A stretch of DNA of 64,000 nucleotides from Brucella grignonensis (GTDB taxonomy: Bacteria; Pseudomonadota; Alphaproteobacteria; Rhizobiales; Rhizobiaceae): NCBI RefSeq assembly GCF_002252505.1, contig NZ_NNRL01000168.1, positions 1 through 64,000 of the forward strand. Reading direction: 5' to 3'. This document shows, in pieces, positions 1 to 8,348 of this stretch. The first letter of the stretch is position 1. Each line of letters opens with the position of its first letter. A program made the translations under genes and the position numbers. Below the pieces are notes generated by a model. It was given only the letters and a program-made list of their open reading frames with translations, was not told where the DNA came from and did not search any database.

Positions 1-139
1 CTGTTCGCACTTATATATGCAGCGCTATCCGAGCGCTCTATCGATGGGATTGAGCCACAAACCAATGAACGCAAACAGCGCACATATGGAAGAAGAAGCA
101 TTCAACGCATGTATCATTTCTCACGTTCAACCTTTGCGC

Positions 140-168
140 TTGATTAAATACCAACTGGTTGGTATACA
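140..168 (+). promoter_or_regulatory. TetR autoregulatory promoter and palindromic operator
   Basis: Positions 148-165 form a perfect inverted repeat, ATACCAAC-TG-GTTGGTAT (8 bp arms, 2 bp centre). It lies in the spacer of a plausible sigma70 promoter: TTGATT at 140-145, 17 bp spacer, TATACA at 163-168. It sits just upstream of a tetR gene, so autorepression by that regulator is the natural inference. The rest of positions 1-139 holds no gene I can support. Confidence 0.75.
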
Positions 169-189
169 TTGACGTTAGGGAGACTGAGA

Positions 190-825
190 ATGGCCAGAAA
201 ACAGAACCCTTCAACGAAACCGAGTCTGCTGGATGCAGCACTGATTGTCATTCGGTCGAAAGGCTATGCCGCCACAACGGTCGACGACATTTGCACAGAA
301 GCTGGCCTTTCAAAGGGAGCCTTCTTTCATCATTTTTCGAGCAAAGAAGATTTGGCCGTCGCTGCAGCGAATTATTGGTCTGAAACGACCAGCGCAGTTT
401 TCGTCGCGGCGCCCTATCATAAATCCACGGATCCGCTGGATCGTGTTCTTGCCTATGTCGCGTTTCGCAAGGAGCTGATCCGGGGTACGCTGCCGGAATT
501 CACTTGTCTTATCGGCACAATGGCGCAGGAAACTTACGGCACCAGCTCAGCAATTCAAAAAGCGTGCTGGGAAAGCATTGTAGGGCATGCCGGAACACTC
601 GTGGCCGATATAAAGGCAGCTATAGAGCAATATGGCGCGCGCCGCGATTTCACAGCTGAAAGCCTAGCACTTCATACTCAGGCCGTCATTCAAGGTGCTT
701 TTATTCTCGCCAAAGCGAGCGGTGATACACAGCGCGCAGCAGAAAGCATCGACCATCTCTATCGATATGTGGAATTACTTTTCAACCGAAAGACGGTCAT
801 CCAGACCGACTCAGCAAGGCTATAG
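190..825 (+). CDS. TetR/AcrR family transcriptional regulator
   Basis: DNA-binding repressor of the TetR type. The N-terminal helix-turn-helix is clear (ATTVDDICTEAGLSKGAFFHHF, broken here as ATTVDDIC and GLSKGAFFHHF, about residues 25-50), followed by an all-helical ligand domain without a recognisable ligand signature. The ATG at 190 (MARKQNP) fits the family N-terminus better than an upstream in-frame start at 169, which would overlap the promoter. It is followed after 10 bp by an SRPBCC gene, so the two probably form one transcript controlled by the palindrome at 148-165. The target ligand is unknown. Confidence 0.9.
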   Translation: MARKQNPSTKPSLLDAALIVIRSKGYAATTVDDICTEAGLSKGAFFHHFSSKEDLAVAAANYWSETTSAVFVAAPYHKSTDPLDRVLAYVAFRKELIRGTLPEFTCLIGTMAQETYGTSSAIQKACWESIVGHAGTLVADIKAAIEQYGARRDFTAESLALHTQAVIQGAFILAKASGDTQRAAESIDHLYRYVELLFNRKTVIQTDSARL

Positions 826-835
826 GGAGGAAACC

Positions 836-1279
836 ATGCCTAGCACTATTCGCCTACACCGTGTCATTGCCACCAAACCTGAGAAGGTTTACCGCGCATT
901 CATCGAACCGGATGCAATTGCGAGTTGGCTCCCCCCTTACGGGTTCTTGTGCACAGTACACGAAATAACTGCCAAGGTCGGCGGTAAACATAAAATGTCG
1001 TTTCGAAATTTCACGACCGGTGAATTACACTCGTTCGGGGGTACCTATGTCGAACTCGTCCCCGGAGAACGTCTCGTTTACACGGATACGTTCGACGACC
1101 CCAACCTGCCCGGCGAAATGAAGGTAACGATTGATCTGAAAGGTGTATCCGTCGGCACAGAAGTCACCATCGTACAGGAAGGTGTGCCGGACATCATCCC
1201 GGCTGAAGCTTGTTATCTTGGCTGGCAGGATTCGCTCGACAAGCTAAAAAGACTGGTCGAACCAGAAATAAGCCAATGA
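836..1279 (+). CDS. SRPBCC (AHSA1-like) family protein
   Basis: 147-residue protein of the START/SRPBCC hydrophobic-ligand fold, AHSA1-like subgroup. Visible features are the N-terminal strand with KPEKVYRAFIEPDAIASWLPP and the later GGTYVELVPGERLVYTDTF, a standard family pattern. An in-frame upstream start exists, but ATG 836 is preceded by GGGAGG at 825-830 and begins the domain directly. It is co-directional with and 10 bp downstream of the TetR gene, so it is the likely regulated partner. Members bind small hydrophobic molecules or act as chaperone co-factors; the specific role cannot be read from the sequence. Confidence 0.85.
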   Translation: MPSTIRLHRVIATKPEKVYRAFIEPDAIASWLPPYGFLCTVHEITAKVGGKHKMSFRNFTTGELHSFGGTYVELVPGERLVYTDTFDDPNLPGEMKVTIDLKGVSVGTEVTIVQEGVPDIIPAEACYLGWQDSLDKLKRLVEPEISQ

Positions 1280-1285
1280 TCTGCA

Positions 1286-1310
1286 CGGCTCCGTAAACAA
1301 AACAGAGCCG
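1286..1310. terminator. Weak hairpin after SRPBCC gene
   Basis: CGGCTC at 1286-1291 and GAGCCG at 1305-1310 can pair around a 13 nt loop just after the SRPBCC stop codon. There is no long T-run, so it is only a possible terminator. Confidence 0.35.
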
Positions 1311-1340
1311 CACAATCTTAATTGAATCTCGTGCTGTTTA

Positions 1341-1396
1341 CGGATTTGAAGTTCCCAAACGTGAATACCACGCAAATGATCGGAACTTCAAATCCG
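1341..1396. repeat. 15-bp perfect inverted repeat between convergent genes
   Basis: CGGATTTGAAGTTCC at 1341-1355 is exactly repeated in inverse as GGAACTTCAAATCCG at 1382-1396, with a 26 bp spacer. It lies between the SRPBCC gene (plus) and the MHYT gene (minus, stop at 1413). It could be a bidirectional terminator or a small palindromic repeat element; no T-run follows on either strand. Confidence 0.6.
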
Positions 1397-1412
1397 CCGC
1401 ACCAGATAGCTG

Positions 1413-3788
1413 CTACGCGGCAAGATCGGGATTTATTCCCGCTAGAACAGAGGCGCTTCGAGCATCGGTCGGCCGACCAAGCAGATAGCCTTGAGCTGTT
1501 CCACAGCCACATTCGGTCAGGCTGGTAAGCTGATCTTCAGTCTCTACACCTTCCCCGGTCGTGGAAATCGCCATTTCTTTCGCCATTATGGTAATGGCAC
1601 GCACAACAGCGGCAGCGTTGGGGTCCGTGTCCGACGCACTGATGAAGCTGCGATCGATCTTGATCCGGTCCAGTTCAAACTCACGCAGATGCACAAGTGA
1701 GGAATAACCCGTGCCGAAATCATCCATGGCAATCCTGACACCGAGCGCTCGGAGCCCCGCGAGGGCAACCGCAATCTGTTCGTTGTTTTCGGCCATCGCT
1801 GTTTCGGTGATCTCAACTTCAATGCGGCGAGGCGTGAGCTTGTATTTGGCCAATGCCTCGGTGATCTGCCGAAGCGTATCGACCGAACGCAATTGCACCG
1901 GAGAGACGTTGATGGAGACATAGAGGTCGTCAGGCCAAAGCGCGGCCTGACGGCAGGCTTCGTCAATGACCCACGCTCCGATATCGATGATCGCACCACA
2001 TTGCTCAGCAATCGGAATGAATTCAGTTGGTGACACCATACCACGTTCGGGATGATGCCAGCGCAGCAGTGCCTCAAACCCAGCAAGATCACGATTGGGG
2101 AGAGTGTAGAGCGGTTGATAATATAGCTCGAACTGACCTGCATGTACGGCGAGCGCCAGATCGCTCTCTACACGGCGGCGCTGTGCAGCCTCCTCGATCA
2201 TGCCATCGCGATAGATTTCAGCGCGACCGCGCCCATCCCCCTTGGCCTTATAAAGTGCGAGATCCGCCATGCGCTGAACGAACTCAGGATCATCACCTCG
2301 ATTGGCCGTGGCAACGCCGATGCTGAGACCGACCGTGACCTTATGTGCACCAACTTCAAATGGGCGCGCAAACGCCCCTATCATACGATCCGCCAGCGGT
2401 TCAGCATGATCTTGTGTCAGCTTACCAAGCATGGCCATTTCGTCGCCACCCAGGCGAAACAGCATATCGGATGGACGGCAGTTGTTGCGCAGACGACGCG
2501 CTGCCTCAACCAAAAGCTGATCACCAACCGCATGGCCGAGCGTGTCATTGACTGTCTTGAATCGGTCGAGATCGAGCATCAACATGACAAAAGGGCCGGT
2601 CTTTGAAAGTATCTCGATCTGTTCGGAAAAGCTGCGCCGGTTGGGCAATCCGGTCAAAGCATCATGAAACGCCATGTGGGTGATCTGCTTCTGGCCATGA
2701 CGAGCTTCCGTCACATCGTCATAAGTCAGGATCGCGCCACCATCAGGAATCGGCTGGCATGAAATACTCAGGATCGTGCCATTGTTGAAATGGCGCTCAA
2801 TGCGGCTACCCGAAGACTGTGTTTGCCAGGCCCCGATCTCAGCAATGGCCTCCTGTAGTTCAGCTTCGTTCCATCGTTCATTAAAGCCGATATTGCGAAC
2901 ATACTGATCAATACTCATGCCAACGTACAGTTGCTCCTGCGACAGGCCGAGCATGCTTCGGACGCGATCATTGAAAAGTCGGATCGTACCGTTTCCTGCG
3001 ATCATGACGAGGCCGTTCGACATGTTACTGAGAGCTTCTGAAGCCTCGGTGCGGGCACGGTTGTCGATGAGATGGCTGGCGAGCCCTGCTCCGACGACCG
3101 GAACAGCAACGCCAGCGACGACAAGGGCAAGGGCGCGCAACGCTTCCGGATTGGAGAAGTTGCCATCAACCAAAAGCGGTTCAACGCGGAAGGCCGTCAT
3201 CCCCGTGAAATGCAGGCTGACAATGGCCAGCACCAAGATTCCGGTAGCGATATAGCTATCGGCATATCTGTCAGCAGACGTGTTTCGGCGCGCAGCAAAT
3301 TGCAGAGCGAGGGTCGAAAGAGTGACTGAAAGCACAACCGACACCACGAGATACGAAATATCCCACGAGACAATGCCCTGTACGCGATAGGCCATCATAC
3401 CGGTATAATGCATGGCAGCGATCGCAATACCAACGACAGCACCGCCGATTGCCGGAGCCAGACGCGTGATCGAGCTGGCAGCAATGGCGAAACCGCAAAC
3501 CGCGCCAGCCATTGCGACGAGCAAGGACACGATCGTCAGAATCGGATCGAAGCCTATTGGTACGCCCGGCTGAAAACCCAGCATAGCAATAAAGTGCGTG
3601 CACCAGATTGCTGCGCCCGCAACCAGCGCTGTCAGTACGAGCCAGGCAAGCTTTTCCGTCGACGTCGTGGCCACCGCTCGCCGAAACAGGCGTATAGCGG
3701 CCCAAGAGCCAGCACCGCAGACAAGAGCAGCGATGATGACCAGAGAAAGGTCATGTTCATATGTGATGCACCCAAATACCGTCATCAT
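1413..3788 (-). CDS. MHYT-PAS-GGDEF-EAL cyclic di-GMP signalling protein
   Basis: Inner-membrane c-di-GMP protein of about 791 residues. The N-terminal ~230 residues carry seven hydrophobic segments with the MHYT-type motifs THFIAMLGF, MHYTGMMAYR and LHFTGMTAFR, a proposed metal/gas (O2, NO, CO) sensor domain. Then come a PAS domain, a GGDEF domain and an EAL domain. The cyclase motif reads GGDEM (about residue 445) instead of GGDEF. The phosphodiesterase side keeps EALLRW, the ExT motif (EITETAM), DDFGTGYSSL and KIDRSF, so net c-di-GMP breakdown is the more likely output. The start at 3788 (tandem ATG ATG) has GGGGGA 11 nt upstream and begins right at the MHYT domain; an upstream start would add 27 unrelated residues. 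It is monocistronic in this window. Confidence 0.9.
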   Translation of the reverse strand: MMTVFGCITYEHDLSLVIIAALVCGAGSWAAIRLFRRAVATTSTEKLAWLVLTALVAGAAIWCTHFIAMLGFQPGVPIGFDPILTIVSLLVAMAGAVCGFAIAASSITRLAPAIGGAVVGIAIAAMHYTGMMAYRVQGIVSWDISYLVVSVVLSVTLSTLALQFAARRNTSADRYADSYIATGILVLAIVSLHFTGMTAFRVEPLLVDGNFSNPEALRALALVVAGVAVPVVGAGLASHLIDNRARTEASEALSNMSNGLVMIAGNGTIRLFNDRVRSMLGLSQEQLYVGMSIDQYVRNIGFNERWNEAELQEAIAEIGAWQTQSSGSRIERHFNNGTILSISCQPIPDGGAILTYDDVTEARHGQKQITHMAFHDALTGLPNRRSFSEQIEILSKTGPFVMLMLDLDRFKTVNDTLGHAVGDQLLVEAARRLRNNCRPSDMLFRLGGDEMAMLGKLTQDHAEPLADRMIGAFARPFEVGAHKVTVGLSIGVATANRGDDPEFVQRMADLALYKAKGDGRGRAEIYRDGMIEEAAQRRRVESDLALAVHAGQFELYYQPLYTLPNRDLAGFEALLRWHHPERGMVSPTEFIPIAEQCGAIIDIGAWVIDEACRQAALWPDDLYVSINVSPVQLRSVDTLRQITEALAKYKLTPRRIEVEITETAMAENNEQIAVALAGLRALGVRIAMDDFGTGYSSLVHLREFELDRIKIDRSFISASDTDPNAAAVVRAITIMAKEMAISTTGEGVETEDQLTSLTECGCGTAQGYLLGRPTDARSASVLAGINPDLAA

Positions 3789-4346
3789 TATTTGGTACGT
3801 CCCCCGATGTTTTTGAAGTGAAATCACACGCGTCACCGGAGTGTGGAGCGACTTTACTTCATGCGCCAAACCTAGAGAATTTTACGCCTCATGGTTGCTA
3901 TATTAGCTATTTTCAATGTACCCCAGAAAAAGTTAACGGTTTGATCTGCCCGCCGCCGAATGATTTGAGACTGTTTTGCAAGGTAAGACAGGCGTTTCCA
4001 GCTCCGTCTGCGCGTTGATTCAAGTTGCGTAAGCCTGAGACACCTGACAAAGATGCGGCTGGCCATCAATCTTATCCTCGTGTGAACTTGAAATCGTCTC
4101 CCTCTCTCCGATCTCTCGTCCTTCGCGCATTTTGTGTGCTCAGAAAATTGGGGAACTTAAGTCTCGTTGCGACAGGAATGCAGCAACAGCCGGAACCTAA
4201 AAGCCTGACGCTAATCCGAACTGCCGTCGTATCGGGCCCCAAGTTTTTTTAGTTCCTGAAACGCCGTTCAGCTCTCTGTCAGAAATGGGGCCCATTTACC
4301 CAGCCTAGACGTGGGCAGCATTGCCTGCTCATTAGGATATTCAAAT
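3789..4346. other. Intergenic region, 558 bp, no gene recognised
   Basis: This divergent spacer must hold the promoters of the MHYT gene and eptA. Short reading frames here resemble no protein family. GGGCCCC at 4234-4240 and GGGGCCC at 4287-4293 can pair, and a single CTTAAG occurs at 4156-4161, but neither makes a convincing regulatory site. Confidence 0.5.
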
Positions 4347-5996
4347 ATGGCAATCTGGAAAAAACACTTTTGGCGGCCGCGAATAGATAGCGTGACTTTG
4401 AGTTTCATTGTTGCAGGCTATCTGACTGCCGCAAACAATAAGACATTTTGGTCTCGCTCTCTTGAGCTTTTATCAACGCCTGCATTATTTACCCTGCTGG
4501 CGGGTATATTTTGCTTGCTTCTCGCATTGTGCATTACGGTATCCGCAAAATACATCACGAAACCACTCTTCATACTGCTGATCATGACTTCAGCAACAGC
4601 ATCTTGGTTTGCCGATCAGTTCGGAACGATTATCGATGTCGAGATGTTGCAAAGTGTTGTCGACACGACGAATGCGGAAGCTGGGCACCTCATCAACTTT
4701 GCGTTTCTAAGTCATATTGCAATTTTTGGCGTACTTCCAGCATGTCTCATCGTTTGGGTGAAGATAGAACACCGTAATATCATTGCAAAGGTCAAACAGA
4801 ACTCAGCTTATATATTTCCCGCCCTGTTAATTGCTATTGCGCTGTTCTTATCTCAAGCGAGCACATTCATTTCGCTCGGTCGCGAACACAAGGAATGGAT
4901 TTCAACACTCAATCCTGTAATGCCTATAGCGAGCGCAGTTAAGCTTGGACTGCGGACAAACAATAGCCGAAACATCATCGTTCAACCTATTGGATTGGAT
5001 GCGACCGTGGCCGATGGTAGCGGCACGCTTCGTAAGCCGCGACTTCTGATCGTCGTTGCGGGTGAGACTGCTCGTGCGGAATCCTTCTCGCTGGGAGGTT
5101 ATCGTAAGGAGACCAATCCCGAGCTCAAGCAGGAGGATATCACCTATTTCTCCAATACAACCAGTTGCGGAACAATAACGGCAGTATCACTTCCGTGCAT
5201 GTTCTCCAAATATCCGCGGGCTCAGTATTCTCATCAAAAGGGAATTGAGACAGAGAACCTCCTTGATGTCCTGAAGCACGCAGGCATTCACGTAGAATGG
5301 TGGGACAATAACACAGGGCATAAAGGCGTCGCAGACCGTGTTGAAAACCAATCATTGTCCAGTCTGAATGATCCAAAATTCTGTGAAAACGGCGAATGCC
5401 GTGATGGGGTAATTCTGGACAGAGTAGGTAACTGGCTGGACGGCGTTAAACAGGACACGGTTTTGGTGGTGCATCAACTCGGCAGTCATGGTCCCGCATA
5501 TTATCTGCGTTATCCAGAAGAATATCGCCGCTTCACTCCAGACTGCAGAAGCTCTGATTTTTCCAAATGTACGAACGAAGAAATCGTGAATGCGTACGAC
5601 AACACAATTGCCTACACCGATCATATTCTTGCGTCGCTCATTCAAAAGCTGCGTCAGCGTCAAGGCGATCTCGACGTATCACTCCTGTACATGTCGGATC
5701 ACGGTGAATCTCTGGGTGAGTTTGGTCTCTATCTTCATGGTGCTCCATATTTTATTGCACCTTCGGAACAGACACACGTGCCTTTCGTTCTCTGGTTGGG
5801 AGCCGAAGCGAAATCCACGATCGATCAGGCATGTCTCTCTCGTGAAGCATCCGCAGAACAGACACACGACAAACTCTTTCATACTGTTCTGGGGCTTATG
5901 AACGTGCGGACCGAGCTTTACTCGAGCGATCTGGATACGCTTTCTCTATGTCGGAAAGCGGACTCAAAGCTGACGACTTTCCAAACCACAAAATGA
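4347..5996 (+). CDS. eptA: Lipid A phosphoethanolamine transferase, EptA/MCR family
   Basis: Integral membrane enzyme that transfers phosphoethanolamine from phosphatidylethanolamine to lipid A, with its catalytic domain in the periplasm. About 549 residues: five N-terminal transmembrane helices, then an alkaline-phosphatase-fold domain. Catalytic and zinc residues are readable: E240 in VVAGETARAESF, nucleophile T276 in TTSCGTITAVSLPCMF, and D451/H452 in YMSDHGES; WWDNNTGHKG and HQLGSHGPAY also match the family. ATG 4347 has AGGA at 4334-4337 and begins the membrane domain; an earlier in-frame ATG at 4311 adds an unlikely leader. It precedes a two-component system, as eptA precedes pmrAB in enterobacteria. 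The family lowers outer-membrane negative charge and raises polymyxin tolerance; that role here is inferred. Confidence 0.93.
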   Translation: MAIWKKHFWRPRIDSVTLSFIVAGYLTAANNKTFWSRSLELLSTPALFTLLAGIFCLLLALCITVSAKYITKPLFILLIMTSATASWFADQFGTIIDVEMLQSVVDTTNAEAGHLINFAFLSHIAIFGVLPACLIVWVKIEHRNIIAKVKQNSAYIFPALLIAIALFLSQASTFISLGREHKEWISTLNPVMPIASAVKLGLRTNNSRNIIVQPIGLDATVADGSGTLRKPRLLIVVAGETARAESFSLGGYRKETNPELKQEDITYFSNTTSCGTITAVSLPCMFSKYPRAQYSHQKGIETENLLDVLKHAGIHVEWWDNNTGHKGVADRVENQSLSSLNDPKFCENGECRDGVILDRVGNWLDGVKQDTVLVVHQLGSHGPAYYLRYPEEYRRFTPDCRSSDFSKCTNEEIVNAYDNTIAYTDHILASLIQKLRQRQGDLDVSLLYMSDHGESLGEFGLYLHGAPYFIAPSEQTHVPFVLWLGAEAKSTIDQACLSREASAEQTHDKLFHTVLGLMNVRTELYSSDLDTLSLCRKADSKLTTFQTTK

Positions 5997-6168
5997 CATT
6001 TGCACGAGATTGCCGCGAGATTACATTGTGTCCCCCGGAACGTGTTGAGTTTCGAGCCCGGTATGGCTTCGAACCATAAGATCAATGACGAACAGCAAAA
6101 CTAGGCTTGAATCGGAGGACCAAGTGGTCAAACTTGCTCAGATAATTCATCTGCAGGGAGTTTACCGG

Positions 6169-6831
6169 TTGAGAGTGCTACTCATTGAAGACGACGAAAC
6201 GCTGGGCGCGGCCGTCCGTGATCACGTTTCAGCTCAAGGAAATGCGGTAGACTGGATGAAAAACATCGAGAACGCCGCGCTTTCTCTGGCTTCTGTGATC
6301 TATGGACTCGTCCTCCTGGATCTCAGACTGCCAGATGGAAGTGGATTAAAACTTCTCAAAGATATGCGCTCGTCTGGAAATCACACCCCTGTCATTATTC
6401 TGACTGCGCATGATCAGATATCGGATCGGATCGAGGGTCTGAATGAAGGTGCAGATGATTATCTTGTTAAGCCATTTAATCTGAACGAACTAACCGCCCG
6501 GATGCATGCGGTGTCTCGCAGACATGCGGGCAACAGCGGCTCATCAGTGAGACTGGGAGAATTAAAGGTAAGCGTTGCTGATCGCCGGATTCAATCTGAC
6601 GCAGGAGAAATTGTGCTAACGGGGCGTGAATGGGCAATCCTGGATCGGCTTTTGCAGAGAACCGGGGCTGTGGTATCAAAACCCCAAATCGAGGAAGCTC
6701 TTTATGCTTTCGGTTCAGAAATCGAGAGTAATACGGTCGAAGTTTATATCAGCCGACTGCGTAAAAAACTGGGGCGCAATCTTGTAACGACTGTGCGTGG
6801 GGTGGGTTACAAAATTGAGGGTCGGCAATGA
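6169..6831 (+). CDS. OmpR/PhoB-family response regulator (PmrA-like)
   Basis: Two-component response regulator: receiver domain (about residues 1-115) with acidic pair EDD near the start, phospho-acceptor D51 in LVLLDLRLPDG and switch Lys in LVKPFNLNEL, then a winged-helix DNA-binding domain ending SNTVEVYISRLRKKLG and TVRGVGYKI. The domain starts at LRVLLIEDDE, encoded by TTG at 6169 with AGGGAG eight bases upstream; an in-frame ATG at 6085 would add 28 residues of non-domain sequence. It follows eptA after about 170 bp and overlaps the kinase gene by 4 nt. By context it probably controls eptA in response to envelope stress, but no binding-site pair was identified. Confidence 0.88.
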   Translation: MRVLLIEDDETLGAAVRDHVSAQGNAVDWMKNIENAALSLASVIYGLVLLDLRLPDGSGLKLLKDMRSSGNHTPVIILTAHDQISDRIEGLNEGADDYLVKPFNLNELTARMHAVSRRHAGNSGSSVRLGELKVSVADRRIQSDAGEIVLTGREWAILDRLLQRTGAVVSKPQIEEALYAFGSEIESNTVEVYISRLRKKLGRNLVTTVRGVGYKIEGRQ

Positions 6832-8165
6832 AACCACCGAGCATGATCGGCAGGCTCATGTTTTCCGTTACTGCTATGGTGGTCTTGTTCTGGATAGGAG
6901 CAGCGGTCGGCGGAATTGTTGTGATGCATGACGAACTCGCCGAGATTTTCGACAGTTCCCTTCAGGAAACCACGGAGCGCCTGGCCCCCTTGATTGTGGA
7001 TGATATTGCTCGACGCGAACTGACGCAATCAGCCATATCTCTGGAAATTCCCAATTCTTCGTCCAGACAATACCTCACCTATCAGGCGAAAGACAGCGCA
7101 GGCCAGGTCCTGCTGCATTCATCGAAAACCAACAGCGAACCCTTTCCTGCCCCTCTTGTCCAGGGATTTTGGGAAGACGACATAGCACGTTATTTCACTG
7201 TGGCAGCCCAAGATGGGGCAATATTCATTCAGGTGGCCGATCAACTGAAAAACAGAAGAGAGGCCATCAATGAAAGTGCATTGGCGCTCCTTCTCCCGGT
7301 GCTGGTGCTTATACCTTTAAGTCTCTACTTAATCCGGATGGTCGCACGCCACGCGGTTAACCCCGTGGGTAACTTGCGAGAAGCAATCGCGCAGAAGGAT
7401 TCCGGAGATTTAACACCTGTCGAGATTGACAATCTCGCATTTGAACTCCAACCAATCGTTCAATCGGTAAATCTGCTTATGAGGCGCGTAAGATCCACTT
7501 TGGACGCGGAGCGCACATTTACATCCAACAGCGCCCACGAACTCCGCACTCCGATCGCCGGTGCACTTGCTCATGTCCAATTGCTAAAAAATGAAGTGAA
7601 AAGCAAAACCACGAGATCACGTGTTGAGCAGATTGAAGATTCTCTCCAAAAACTAATGCATCTTGTTGAAAAGCTGATGCAACTGGCTCGCGCCGAAGCG
7701 AATATTGCTATTTCAGAAACACCCTACGACTTATTGCGAGTACTCGATATTATCGTTGAAGATTTCAGGCGTTCAGATCTGTCTAGTCACCGCTTGGTAT
7801 ATGAGCGAGATGCGCGCTCTTCGTTGGTGAAAATGATTAATGAAGATATGTTCGCAATAGTTATGCGAAATTTGATTGAGAACGCATTATTGCACGGCGC
7901 TCAAGATCAACCGGTTAGAGTTCTGGTAGGCTCGGATGCCACAATCCAGGTGATAAATGGGGGTGCAACGCTGACCATTGATGAGCTTACTGCAGTGCAA
8001 CAAAGGTTTGGACGCGGTAGAACCCCATCGGCAGGATCTGGGCTGGGACTGCCGATTGTGATCGAAATTGCAAATCAGATGCGTGCTAATCTTCGGCTGT
8101 CATCTCCGGCAGATGGTCAAAAAGACGGGTTCCTAGCTGAACTTAGTTTTCCGCCAGCACTCTAG
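6828..8165 (+). CDS. Sensor histidine kinase (PmrB/QseC-like)
   Basis: Inner-membrane histidine kinase of 445 residues. Two transmembrane helices (about 10-33 and 145-165) frame a periplasmic sensor of about 110 residues; then HAMP-like linker, HisKA with H237 in NSAHELRTPIAGA, and HATPase with N-box NLIENALLHG and G2 box GSGLGLPIV. The G1 box reads QVINGGATL, lacking the usual Asp, a variant seen in some QseC/PmrB-like kinases. The start codon overlaps the regulator stop (ATGA at 6828-6831), so the two are translationally coupled. The periplasmic domain is not obviously rich in acidic metal-binding ExxE motifs, so the signal is unknown. Confidence 0.9.
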   Translation: MKPPSMIGRLMFSVTAMVVLFWIGAAVGGIVVMHDELAEIFDSSLQETTERLAPLIVDDIARRELTQSAISLEIPNSSSRQYLTYQAKDSAGQVLLHSSKTNSEPFPAPLVQGFWEDDIARYFTVAAQDGAIFIQVADQLKNRREAINESALALLLPVLVLIPLSLYLIRMVARHAVNPVGNLREAIAQKDSGDLTPVEIDNLAFELQPIVQSVNLLMRRVRSTLDAERTFTSNSAHELRTPIAGALAHVQLLKNEVKSKTTRSRVEQIEDSLQKLMHLVEKLMQLARAEANIAISETPYDLLRVLDIIVEDFRRSDLSSHRLVYERDARSSLVKMINEDMFAIVMRNLIENALLHGAQDQPVRVLVGSDATIQVINGGATLTIDELTAVQQRFGRGRTPSAGSGLGLPIVIEIANQMRANLRLSSPADGQKDGFLAELSFPPAL

Positions 8166-8348
8166 CAAAATGCGCGCGGTCATCTATCGAAATAAATTCG
8201 GAGATGATGAGGCAAAGTATGCAACGGCAAATTAGACCAAATTCAAATATGACCATTTGTCTCTTGTTTTGGCGTTAACATCTGGATTATAGGGAATTAA
8301 ATGTTTTAGGCACGCCACAGTTATTGGTCTCAACTCAGGACTCCTCCC

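Noticed and set aside
4156..4161. CTTAAG as a PmrA box for eptA
   Set aside because: Only a single half-site, with no second copy at the required spacing and too far from the start.
3818..4252. Two small plus-strand frames before eptA
   Set aside because: No ribosome sites or family resemblance; treated as intergenic.
8166..8348. Cobalamin riboswitch or Fur/Irr box before the ABC importer
   Set aside because: No B12-box or convincing iron-box sequence could be recognised.
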